Below are positions 19,301-26,337 of a stretch of 64,000 nt of DNA, piece by piece (the stretch's first letter is position 1; every line of letters starts with the position of its first letter). The position numbers and the translations under genes are program-made. The notes beneath the pieces were generated by a model. That model had not been told where the DNA came from. It saw nothing but the letters and a program-made list of their open reading frames with translations, and searched no databases. This stretch comes from Pelagomonas calceolata (lineage: Eukaryota; Sar; Pelagophyceae; Pelagomonadales; Pelagomonadaceae): contig CAKKNE010000001.1 of assembly GCA_918797485.1 (NCBI GenBank), positions 5,270,001 to 5,334,000 on the forward strand, written 5' to 3'.

Positions 19301-19869
19301 TCGCGGCGTGCGGGCGCTTATTGAGGGTTGCGCGGCCGGGCGAGAGTATCAGTTGCGGCCCGCGCACGGGCGCGGCGGCGGCCTGCACCATCGACCTCGA
19401 CCAGGCCGACGAGACATCCGAGGTGGCGACGGGTGTGGCGGCCGTCGACGCGTTGCTGAAGACGCTCGCCGACGTCGCGGGCTGGCGCCTGCAGGTCCGC
19501 GCCGCCGACCGCGACGGCGACGGGCGCGCCCTATCAACGGACGTCGGGGCCGCCGTCGGCGCGGCCGTGGCGGCCGCCATGGGGACGGTCGCGGGCGACG
19601 GCGCGGGCGCGAGCGGCGCTGTCACGGCCTGCGTCGCCCGGAGTTCCGAGGGCTCGTTAACGTGGGACGTGCGCGTGGCTGACGAGTACGTCGACGAGTC
19701 CTTCGCGGCGGAGCACGTCGAGCGCCTCTTCGGCAGCTTCGCGCGGGCCGCGGGCCTGCGCCTGCACGTCGCGGCGCCGGGAGTCCTCCCGGCCGCGGAC
19801 ATGATGGAGGACGCGGCGCGGGCGGTCGGGTCGGCGCTGCGCGAAGCGCTCCAGCCTGTAAGCATTTAG
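16372..19869 (+). CDS. FGAPP-repeat protein with two inactive HisB-like C-terminal domains
   Basis: 1165 residues. A short helical module at ~160-205 (NYLMRHNPAKAGNAPRLLKE, then YSGREQELFANIERKYG) resembles the NP..Y.GRE..L...L..KYG segment found in many protist proteins. Residues ~350-745 are an imperfect FGAPP(P/E)DAAAA repeat. Residues ~796-990 (195 residues) and ~992-1165 both follow the imidazoleglycerol-phosphate dehydratase pattern: TG..LLDAL..LA, an alanine-rich DVGAAVGAAVAAAMG helix, VGTYRTCLTPLFFEALGLHL, and DARDCLEAAFAACGRLLRVA in place of the enzyme's HH.IEA.FKA.ARALR. The metal-binding histidines are absent, so catalysis is not expected. GTAAGC precedes the stop; a further exon is possible. 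Confidence 0.75.
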   Translation: MWSPAIDRQANQEAEDFFGSFGEAPPPPMPRSPNQTQPQFDDVPLSAAPEEEHRPSVVSAAALGEASPEETAQQHAPPEASTTFGDNPEATAPRHGSLLGRLWGPPSGSTDPEINAPPAEEQPFAAPPQESGEDLGWGVEDLGDDEDEGVWNDEPDTPSPHLETLTNYLMRHNPAKAGNAPRLLKEYSGREQELFANIERKYGEPVITTPPSMPPRVMSATMSNMENASQQPRVPETPQQPTEMRRALSTMENAGMSPSQSWTPAPVTNAVEEAESAEKLFGAQPEEKAVAEMFDAIVEEEAFSGQPPGRVATGELFGGDVAPLAAADAFTAARDAEAHRAASMAGIQPPADAAAAFGAPPTDAAGAFGAPPPEAAAAFAPAPEDQPVELQTEFTFAPAAEQPGDTAFGAPPPDAAAAFAPAPEEQSAAAAFAAPQDAAAAAFGAPPPDASAAFGAPPPDAAAAFGAPPEAAGAFDAPPADAAFPPAPEEPAAAAFGPPPTDAAAAFGAAPEEQAFGAPPTDAAAAFDAPPTAAAEAFGAPEELPAELQTEFTFAPAEEQPAAAAFGAPPDASVAFGGPPPDAAAAFAPALEEPAAASMFGAPPPGDATAAFGAPPEQQPAFGAPPPDAAAAFGAAPEEQPAAAAFGAPPTDAAAQFASAPFGTETQPGAFGAPPPDASAAFGAPPEQPSAAAAFDAPQDAAAMFGAPPEQQASNDGPGVNGHVPPPEDFPPAAAAMFGGVPSTFYESPPAAPVFGSPASFGAEASPAAAEAFEPPPAPPMPAPPSPSTPPASTALEVTVDGTTATARCGAVACTCVVQAPSSSATGLPLLDALVAVLANAADATLSLETTIGGQRQQFNVDYSTASRPHDSALFSCAGAAIGAACRAAFRELGQAKVTVVRGGAVVAATLEGGAGAVVCDAAPYGRAPRGGRLRVGTYRTCLTPLFFEALGLHLGRGLRLASQRTGDARDCLEAAFAACGRLLRVARPGESISCGPRTGAAAACTIDLDQADETSEVATGVAAVDALLKTLADVAGWRLQVRAADRDGDGRALSTDVGAAVGAAVAAAMGTVAGDGAGASGAVTACVARSSEGSLTWDVRVADEYVDESFAAEHVERLFGSFARAAGLRLHVAAPGVLPAADMMEDAARAVGSALREALQPVSI
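17431..18600 (+). repeat. In-frame FGAPP/DAAAA coding repeat
   Basis: About 1.2 kb of degenerate ~12-20 residue units (AFGAPPPDAAAAFGAPPEE). A longer-period duplication is visible: ELQTEFTFAPA occurs near 17540 and again near 18010, each followed by a similar run of units. GC-rich third positions make several long false antisense frames across this stretch. Confidence 0.85.
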
Positions 19870-20832
19870 TTATCTTACCCTGTCCAAGGTTGCCCGGCTC
19901 GCCTCGGGGAGCGCGTCCTCGAACGCGGCGAGGTCGTCGAGCCATCCACACGCCGTCGCGAGGTCCGCGGCCACGTCGTCGGCGTCCCCCTGCAGCCAGA
20001 CGTCCTCGCGCGCATGTGACGAGCAGTCGATGCCCACGCCGGAGGCGACGTCGTTCCGGTCACATATGATTCGCGGCGCGCTGTCCGGCGCGGCCAGAGC
20101 AATCAGATTCGCGGGCGAGACGACCAGCGACGTGCCGGCAACTAGTACGAGGTCCGCGGCCGGCAGGTCGTTCTCTAGCACTTCGAAGAACGACTGCGGC
20201 AGCGACGCGCCAAACAACACGGTAGTAGGCTTGAGGAGCGGTCGTTGACATGAATCACAGAGCATCTCCGACGATTCGGCCGGCGCGTCGGCGTCGACGC
20301 CGTAGATATCCTTGATCGAAGTTCGCACCCTCTGACAAAAATCGTCGAAGTCTATGGGCGCGCCGCAGCCCTCGCAGGCCGCGCGGCCGACGCTCCCGTG
20401 GCACGCACAGATCTTGGCGGGATCGATACTCGTCTGAAAATCCAGGCCGTCGATGTTCTGCGTCACGAGTCTGAGGAGCTTGCCCTTCGCGTCAATCACC
20501 TCCAGGAACCGGTGGAACAGCGTGGCCTTCCACTGTTGCCGCTGAGTGCCCAAAATAAAAGGGCGCCGGACTTCGTGGTACGGGAACTGGTTTTGCAGAA
20601 ACATGTCCTTCAGGACGACCGCCGTCGGGTCCCGTGCCATGGCCGCGCGCTCCTGCGGCGTCGCCGTGATCAATTCAGGTCGTAAAGTGTCGTACATTCC
20701 TCCTGGCGACCGAAAGTCCGGAATGCCAGCGGCGCAGCTCACGCCAGCGCCCGTCAATACGACGACTTTCTGGCATGCATCGCTCGCCAGGTACGCTGCG
20801 ACCCCTTTGACGTCGCGGGAGGCCAGCCGCAT
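19870..20832 (-). CDS. Sirtuin, NAD-dependent protein deacylase
   Basis: 320 residues from the ATG at 20832 (MRLASRDVKGVAAYL). All sirtuin motifs are present: GAGVSCAAGIPDFRSPGGMYD, TQNIDGLD, CHGS (catalytic histidine), zinc cysteines ACEGCGAP and LCDSCQRPLLKP, FGASLP, and VAGTSLVVSPAN. The order matches class I (SIRT1-3/Hst2-like) enzymes, which remove acyl groups from lysines using NAD. The open frame continues 5' to 21291 but that part is low quality and crosses a palindromic element, so I treat it as leader. Its stop codon abuts the opposing FGAPP gene's stop with no base between; the terminal codons read GGTAAGATAA. Confidence 0.92.
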   Translation of the reverse strand: MRLASRDVKGVAAYLASDACQKVVVLTGAGVSCAAGIPDFRSPGGMYDTLRPELITATPQERAAMARDPTAVVLKDMFLQNQFPYHEVRRPFILGTQRQQWKATLFHRFLEVIDAKGKLLRLVTQNIDGLDFQTSIDPAKICACHGSVGRAACEGCGAPIDFDDFCQRVRTSIKDIYGVDADAPAESSEMLCDSCQRPLLKPTTVLFGASLPQSFFEVLENDLPAADLVLVAGTSLVVSPANLIALAAPDSAPRIICDRNDVASGVGIDCSSHAREDVWLQGDADDVAADLATACGWLDDLAAFEDALPEASRATLDRVR

Positions 20833-21069
20833 CGCGGCGACGCGTGCCGCACCAATGACGAGTAGTGCACGAATCGTGGTTCGCTCTGCCGCTGAGCAGC
20901 GCTCTGCAGCCTCTGCTACTGCTTGTATTTGCTTTGGAGTAGGAACGCGTGCAAAAGCGATTGGAGCCGAGCAGGCAGGGTTACGTATGCCACGAATAAT
21001 GAAGCTACGCGCGTGCGCGTGAGTTTGTGCCTCTTCTTTTTCAGCTTTTGCTTGAGAGCTGCCAGTGAT

Positions 21070-21093
21070 GCTAGTGTCTCTACAGACGCTAGC
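21070..21093 (-). promoter_or_regulatory. Palindromic promoter element, copy 4
   Basis: GCTAGTGTCTCTACAGACGCTAGC, the element in reverse orientation with a shorter centre and extended symmetry. It lies in the divergent gap 20833-21238 between the sirtuin and RS/HECT genes, 237 bp and 145 bp from their ATGs. No other feature is seen in the gap. Confidence 0.7.
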
Positions 21094-21238
21094 GCGAGTG
21101 CTCTGCACTTTTTGCGGAGCCTGCGTACAGCTGTGCTTCCGCGCTAGTTGGGAGCATTTGTGACGCTGCGCAGCGAAACGCAGACCGTGCGACAACTGCC
21201 GAAGAGTGTGAGACGCGTGTGAGACGTCAAGACTACTC

Positions 21239-23922
21239 ATGGACCGGAGACCATACGGCGGTATGTCGAGCTCGCGTGACGATAGGCGCAAACGGCGGCG
21301 GTCGCGCTCGTCCTCACGCTCGCGCCGGCGGCGACGGTCGCGCTCGCGGCCGAGGAGTCGCGAGCGAGCACCGCCGCGCTCGCGGCCCGAGGACGCTACA
21401 GGGGGCTGGGGTGCTCCACCGCCAAGGACAGGCGGCTGGGGTCCACCGCAGCAGGCGCAAACGGGCTGGGGCGCTCAACCACCGGAACCGGCGCAAACGG
21501 GCTGGGGCGCGCCGGCCGCGCCGTCCCAAGGAGGCTGGGCCGTGTCGGCAGCGCCGGTGCCCGTAGCACCTGCGGCGGCGCCCAAGAATGCTGAGGACGT
21601 CCTGCGCGAGTTTGTAACCAAAGGCACGTGCTGCACCGAAGCAAACCCCAGGTGCCCAATTAGTAGACGGTGTGGTCAGAGTCATCATTTTCCAGAGGCG
21701 ACGAGAGAAGAGGACTGCAACGACAAGGGCTGGAAACTTAAATCCGTCAAGGCACTCTACTCCCACTGTCGGAGCCGAGGTGTTTTGTCGGGCGAGCACT
21801 ATCACAAAGTTCTCCTGTTCGTTCACGGCGTCGATTGCTAGTGGTGCCTTCGCTTTTGAGAGTCGCGTCGCTCGCATGGCTGAGGCGTTGCTCACGCAGG
21901 CGGGCGCTTGCGGAGCGCATCGCCCTTAAAACGCCTCTCCAGGCGGGAGGCTGGGACGTGCTGCCCAACGACATGGGGACGGAGCTTACAAGAGATTTCC
22001 CGGACCTGATGGAGGCGCGCTACCAAATGTTTGGGCGCGGCGGGCCCCGCGCGGCCCCTGCAATACCGCGACGAGCTGCGATCGCGGACGCGTCGGCGCT
22101 GGCCCGGGCACAGGCCGAACGCTCGCGTCAGCGCGAGGCGACGGCAAAGGCGGAGGAGCGAACGGAGAAAATTAGCAAGCAGCTCGCTGAGTCTAAGTTG
22201 GCGCTCTTCAACTCCCAGGAGGAGACCGACGCGGCGAACGAGCGCATCGCGGGCCTCGAGGACCAGCTCCGGCGCGAGCGACAACAGAGCGCGCAGAACG
22301 AGCATCTGGAGCGCGAGGCCGAGCTCAGACGACGCAGCGACGAAGCGCGCCGCCGCGAGGCCGAGGCCCGGGCCAGCATGGCGGACGCGAACAAGAGCGC
22401 CGCCGAGCGGGAGCGCGACCGGCTGCGCGCGGACCTCGAAGAGCTGAAAGCCAAGGAAGATGCCAGGGACGCGGATTTAGCGAGGACGCGGGCCAACGCC
22501 CAGGTCTTGCTCGGCGCGGACGAGGACGACGACGTTGCCACGCTCGGCGACCGCGTCCAGGCGTTCCGGTCGGCGATCGCGACGATGCGGACGGCGCTCG
22601 GCGAGAAGGACGCCCTGAGCATCTGGGATAAGATCTACCGAAAAGTCGAGGTCGGGCGGGACACGCTCGTCGAGAACGTGATGACGATGTTCGGGCCGGC
22701 CACTGCTACTCGGGAATGGACAGCAGATCAGATGTTTATGCGACCGATCCGCGTCGAGTTTGACCGCTGTGGGGCGGTGCAGCGGTCGGGCAAGTCCAGC
22801 GAAAAAGGGAAAGAGGCGGGCGTCGACGACGGCGGCCTGCGGAACGAAATGTACGAGAAGTTCTTCGAACAGCTGCTGCTGTTGCGCCCCGACCTCTTCG
22901 AAGCCTCCGAGAGCGCGGGTGAGCTCTGCGCGCGCGCGCTGCCGACGAAGGACGCGACGTGGACCGCGCTGCCGGACGCCGCGCGTATCGAGAAGGACTT
23001 CGAGACCGTCGGGCGCATCATGTGTCGAGCGGTCGTCGACGGGCGGCCGATCCCGAACGCGCTGGCGTCGACGATCGTGCTGCGGTTCTTCCAAGGCGTC
23101 GAGCCGGCCGCGCTCGACGCGAACGGCGCCATGGTGCGGGGCCCGCTCTCGAAGGCCGCGCTCCTCGAAGAACTACTCCTCATGGACGAGGACAATGCTT
23201 CGAGCATCGGCAAGTGGATTCTGAACGCCGAACAGTCCCTTAACGATGTGTTTACCACCGTCGGCGACGCGCTGTGCTACAACTCGACGGAGGACCGAGC
23301 TGCGGCTTCAGACGCGCAGATTCTGGCGATGCCCTGGAGCGACGAGCCGGCCTTCCGCATATTAGTGTTTGAGCGCCTCGTCCAGCGCCGGTTGATCGAG
23401 CCGCGCCGCAAGGCGCTGGAGGCGATGCGGCGGGGCTTCGCGACGGTGGAAATGGTCCCGCAGCTAACACGGACGCTCTTCCCGTCGTCGAAGGAACTCG
23501 TGCACCTCATATGCGGGGACGACAAGCTAGATGCGGAGAAGCTCTGGAGCCTCTTTACCTTCGACGAGGAGGCCTACAGCCAGACGTTTATCGATTACGA
23601 TCACCCCTCGGGCGAATTTGGATTATACACGGAGGACGATCCGACGATGCGCCATCTGAAAACCGTGCTCTCCGAGTTCTGCGACGCGGAGCGCCTCAAG
23701 TTCTTCAAGTTTGTGTCGGGCCTGGCGGCGATCCCGGCGACGCGGCCGGGCGAGGCGAAGCCGTTTCAGCTGCTCGTCGACGGCAAGGTTTTGGAGACCA
23801 ACCGCCTGCCGACGACGTCGACGTGCTACTACCAGCTCCACTGTCCGCCGTACACGACCAAGGACGTGCTCAAGGACAAGCTGCGCCTGGCCATCGAAGC
23901 CGAGGGCTTCGACCAGAAATGA
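21239..23922 (+). CDS. RS/GWG-rich protein joined by an intron to a HECT ubiquitin ligase
   Basis: Two adjacent frames best read as one gene. The first (21239 on) has an RS-rich basic N-terminus, four GWG(A/P) repeats, and a Cys/His segment (CCTEANPRCPISRRCGQSHHF). The second (from 21900) has a coiled coil (~140 residues) and a HECT domain ending VSGLAAIPATRPG...TSTCYYQLHCPPYTTKD, whose Cys in TCYYQ is the thioester site for ubiquitin. The acceptor CACGCAG ends at 21899; phase-2 donors at 21787 (GTCGGG) or 21817 (GTTCGT) join the frames, giving 856 residues with the first. The alternative is two genes, the HECT starting at the ATG at 21973, but that leaves an intergenic space (131 bp) shorter than any other tandem pair here. 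Confidence 0.6.
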
Positions 23923-24041
23923 GACGGGCGTGCGCTAAGTATGTGTTGATATACGAAGATCGGGTTTTGTGGTACCGCTCCCCGGGGCGCGGCTTCCAGG
24001 GCTCCCGCGCAGGAAATCCGCGTGTCTGAAATCCCGCGTGT

Positions 24042-24071
24042 CTAGCTTTACTTAAAGTTAAGACACTAGGG
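24042..24071 (+). promoter_or_regulatory. Decayed palindromic element
   Basis: CTAGCTTTACTTAAAG, then TTAAGACACTAGGGAA: the right arm is well kept, the left arm and spacing are altered. It lies ~218 bp upstream of the first ATG of the next plus-strand gene. The gap 23923-24326 otherwise holds the 38-bp repeat. Confidence 0.45.
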
Positions 24072-24213
24072 AATCCAAAGCAGCAGCGCCTGCCCGGCGC
24101 CGTGCCCGCCCGCAGGGCTGCCCAATCCGTTGTTACGGAGCACGCTGAAGCGACCGATGCCGCGCCGGACCCAAGCCGCCGCCCAAGTGCATCCATAACA
24201 CACCCAAGCATGT

Positions 24214-24355
24214 TGTCCAGCATCGACGACGACCAGCCCGCGACCGAAGTTTGACAAGCATTGACGACGACCAGCCCGCGACCGAAGCATGACAAGCATT
24301 GACGACGACCAGCCCGCGACCGAAGCATGACAAGCATTGACGACGACCAGCGCGA
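24214..24355 (+). repeat. 38-bp tandem repeat at a gene start, with a uORF
   Basis: Units starting GACAAGCATTGACGACGACC begin at 24253, 24291 and 24329, exactly 38 bp apart; a diverged unit lies before them. The last runs into the coding sequence. The unit includes the gene's start codon. An upstream ATG at 24289 encodes MTSIDDDQPATEA and stops at 24328-24330, overlapping the main ATG at 24327 as ATGA. A 38-bp period shifts frame, so units do not fuse into one reading frame. Confidence 0.8.
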
Positions 24356-25982
24356 GACCGAGAAGGCAAGAAGCAAACCGGACCGGGCCACGACGGAAGC
24401 GGCCCTGCGCAGCTGCGACCACACGACCGTCGATTACAGCCGCTTCGACGCCGTCGAGGTCCCCGAGGACGTGGTCATCGAGCGGCGGAGCTGGGGCCCG
24501 ACGCGGGACAAGCGCACGGCGCCCTTGCGAATCACGCTCAACGCCAAGCGCTTCACGCTCGCGGGGCCCTGGTTGAGAAGGAACGTCTGCGATTTAGGGA
24601 GGGCCTACCTCAAAGCCTCAAAAGCCTTCCGCGTCTTCCGACTCGACGGCGCGGCGCAGACCCGCGTCGAGCTCGGTTTACTGGCTGAGGTCGGCGAGTG
24701 TTTGAGGGATGGGGACGTCTTGAAGCTTGAGGTCCGCGGCGATGGTGCAGTTGATGTGATGGAGTTCCCCCTCGAGTTCTTCGACGGGTTTTCGAGCGGC
24801 GGCGTGCTGCGGGGGCCCACGACGGCCGTGGACGCCTACGTCGACGGCGGCCGCGTCGCGGCGCGGCCCGCCGAAGTCGGGCCGCACACGCTCGAGCTCG
24901 CGGACGGCGCGACGGCGGAACGCGTCGTCCGCGCGCCCGCGCCGCCGCCGCGGCCCTGGGCGGCCCTGCCGGCTTCCATTCGTCGGGCGACGGTCGAGTA
25001 TCTTAGAGCCGCGGGCGCCGCCTTCGCCGTCGAGCGCACGGACACGGCGTCGCTGCCGCTGCCGCCGCGTGCCGTCGCCGTCTCGGGCGAGCCGCCGGCC
25101 CCCGGCTGCGCGACGCTCTTCCGCTCCTGGCTTACATCAGAAGATCACGACGCAGCATCCCGTGGAGTTCCTCGGGTGCCCCAAGGTCAAGGCCAAGGTG
25201 CGCGCCGCGAACAAGGTCGTGATCACGCCGCGATCGCCGAGCGCGCCCGGACGCTCGTCGACGCGTGCCCGGCAGACGCCGTCGAAGTCGTCGACGCGGC
25301 GGCCGGCCCGGCGCGCAACCCGGCAACGCTGGGCCCCGACGGCCTGCTCTCGCGCCGCGCGACGCTCGCCGTCGCGGTGCACGGCGACGTCGCGTGCACC
25401 TTCCCGCGGCTCGGCGCCGGACGCGTCGTCGACGTCGACGACGTCGACGCCGAGGGTGCTGTCGCCACCAAGATCGGCGCGCGGTGCGTGCTGCGCCGCG
25501 GCGACGCCCTGCTGCGGTCGAACGTGGACGCGCACGGCCGCGTCGATCACCAGATGGATTGCGCCTACGACGGAAAAGTCCTCGAGGTCCACTTCTTCTC
25601 GCGGAGCGCCTACTTACGGACGACGGAGACCATCGCCGTCGTCGAGGACGCGACCGCGGACGACGTGCTCGACGAACTCGAACGGCGCGTGAACGACGCG
25701 GACTTCGTGCTGCCCGAGGCGCTGGTCCAGTGGCGCGCGCCAGCGACGCGCAAGGGCCTCGTTCCCGAACCGCTCGACGCGCTCCGGTGCGTCGCGGACT
25801 TGCTGCCCGCCGGGTGCGCGGGGTCCACGACGCTGCGGGAGCGGGCGTGCTGGCGCGGGAACGGCGCCCCGGCGGCGCGCGCGTACCAAGTTGACGTCGA
25901 CGCCGAGGTTCCTCCGAAGACTCGCCAGGAGGTCCGCGAGTGGGCGGAGAAGCGGCGCATCGATGTGCGCTTTCTAAGGTAA
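24327..25982 (+). CDS. Large orphan protein, possibly with a mid-gene frame problem
   Basis: 551 residues, no family recognised. The N-terminal ~270 residues have alternating strands (RITLNAKRFTLAGPWLRR, KAFRVFRLDGAAQTRVELGL, GDVLKLEVRGDG) suggesting a beta-rich fold; the C-terminal ~200 are strand/helix (DVLDELERRVNDADFVLPEALVQW). Between 25135 and 25230 the +1 frame reads more like protein (HPVEFLGCPKVKAKVRAANK) than the main frame (ASRGVPRVPQGQGQGARREQ), so compensating frame changes or a small intron may be present. The start is inside the 38-bp repeat; the stop is TAA within AAGGTAAATG. The kinase-tail fragment's stop lies 13 bp beyond. Confidence 0.55.
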   Translation: MTSIDDDQRETEKARSKPDRATTEAALRSCDHTTVDYSRFDAVEVPEDVVIERRSWGPTRDKRTAPLRITLNAKRFTLAGPWLRRNVCDLGRAYLKASKAFRVFRLDGAAQTRVELGLLAEVGECLRDGDVLKLEVRGDGAVDVMEFPLEFFDGFSSGGVLRGPTTAVDAYVDGGRVAARPAEVGPHTLELADGATAERVVRAPAPPPRPWAALPASIRRATVEYLRAAGAAFAVERTDTASLPLPPRAVAVSGEPPAPGCATLFRSWLTSEDHDAASRGVPRVPQGQGQGARREQGRDHAAIAERARTLVDACPADAVEVVDAAAGPARNPATLGPDGLLSRRATLAVAVHGDVACTFPRLGAGRVVDVDDVDAEGAVATKIGARCVLRRGDALLRSNVDAHGRVDHQMDCAYDGKVLEVHFFSRSAYLRTTETIAVVEDATADDVLDELERRVNDADFVLPEALVQWRAPATRKGLVPEPLDALRCVADLLPAGCAGSTTLRERACWRGNGAPAARAYQVDVDAEVPPKTRQEVREWAEKRRIDVRFLR

Positions 25983-25995
25983 ATGTGTAGTAATG

Positions 25996-26334
25996 TTAAT
26001 TCCCCCGTTTTTGGTGCTCGAACCGATCAAGATGGTCCACCATCTCAGCGAAGGAAGGTCGATGTTCGGGTTGGTGCGCGCTCGCGTGTCGTATCAATGT
26101 CAATAAAATGTCGCGTTCGGCGCCCGTCGCCTTCTCCGCGATGAATGGCAAAAGCCACGAGCGATTCGCCACGTCCCACACGTGTGTCTTCTCAGATATA
26201 AGTAAGGCCAAGCGCGCCTGAACACAATGGCCAGACGTAACGCTGAAGTATATATTTCTCAGGTTATCACAGGAGGGGGAGAGGTGGGCGCGCCGCTTCG
26301 TCGGCTCGCCAGGGGAAGAGGGAAGAGTCATCAC
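25996..26334 (-). pseudogene. Orphan protein-kinase C-lobe tail
   Basis: An open frame of 112 codons whose last ~65 residues (SWLLPFIAEKATGAERDILL, then LIRHASAHQPEHRPSFAEMV) look like kinase subdomains X-XI, ending in the conserved RPSF.E...L. No ATP site, catalytic loop or activation segment lies nearby; upstream is the stop of the J/PARP-finger gene four bases away. It may be a truncated remnant, or a 3' exon of an alternative transcript. A short functional protein seems less likely. Confidence 0.4.
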
Positions 26335-26337
26335 AGC

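Noticed and set aside
16372-19869. Assignment of the FGAPP protein as an active histidine-biosynthesis enzyme or a named nucleoporin
   Set aside because: The metal-binding histidines are missing from both HisB-like units, and no nucleoporin scaffold domain is visible.
20833-21291. N-terminal extension of the sirtuin frame to 21291
   Set aside because: It overlaps the divergent gene start, crosses a palindromic element and has no conserved sequence; the ATG at 20832 gives a complete sirtuin.
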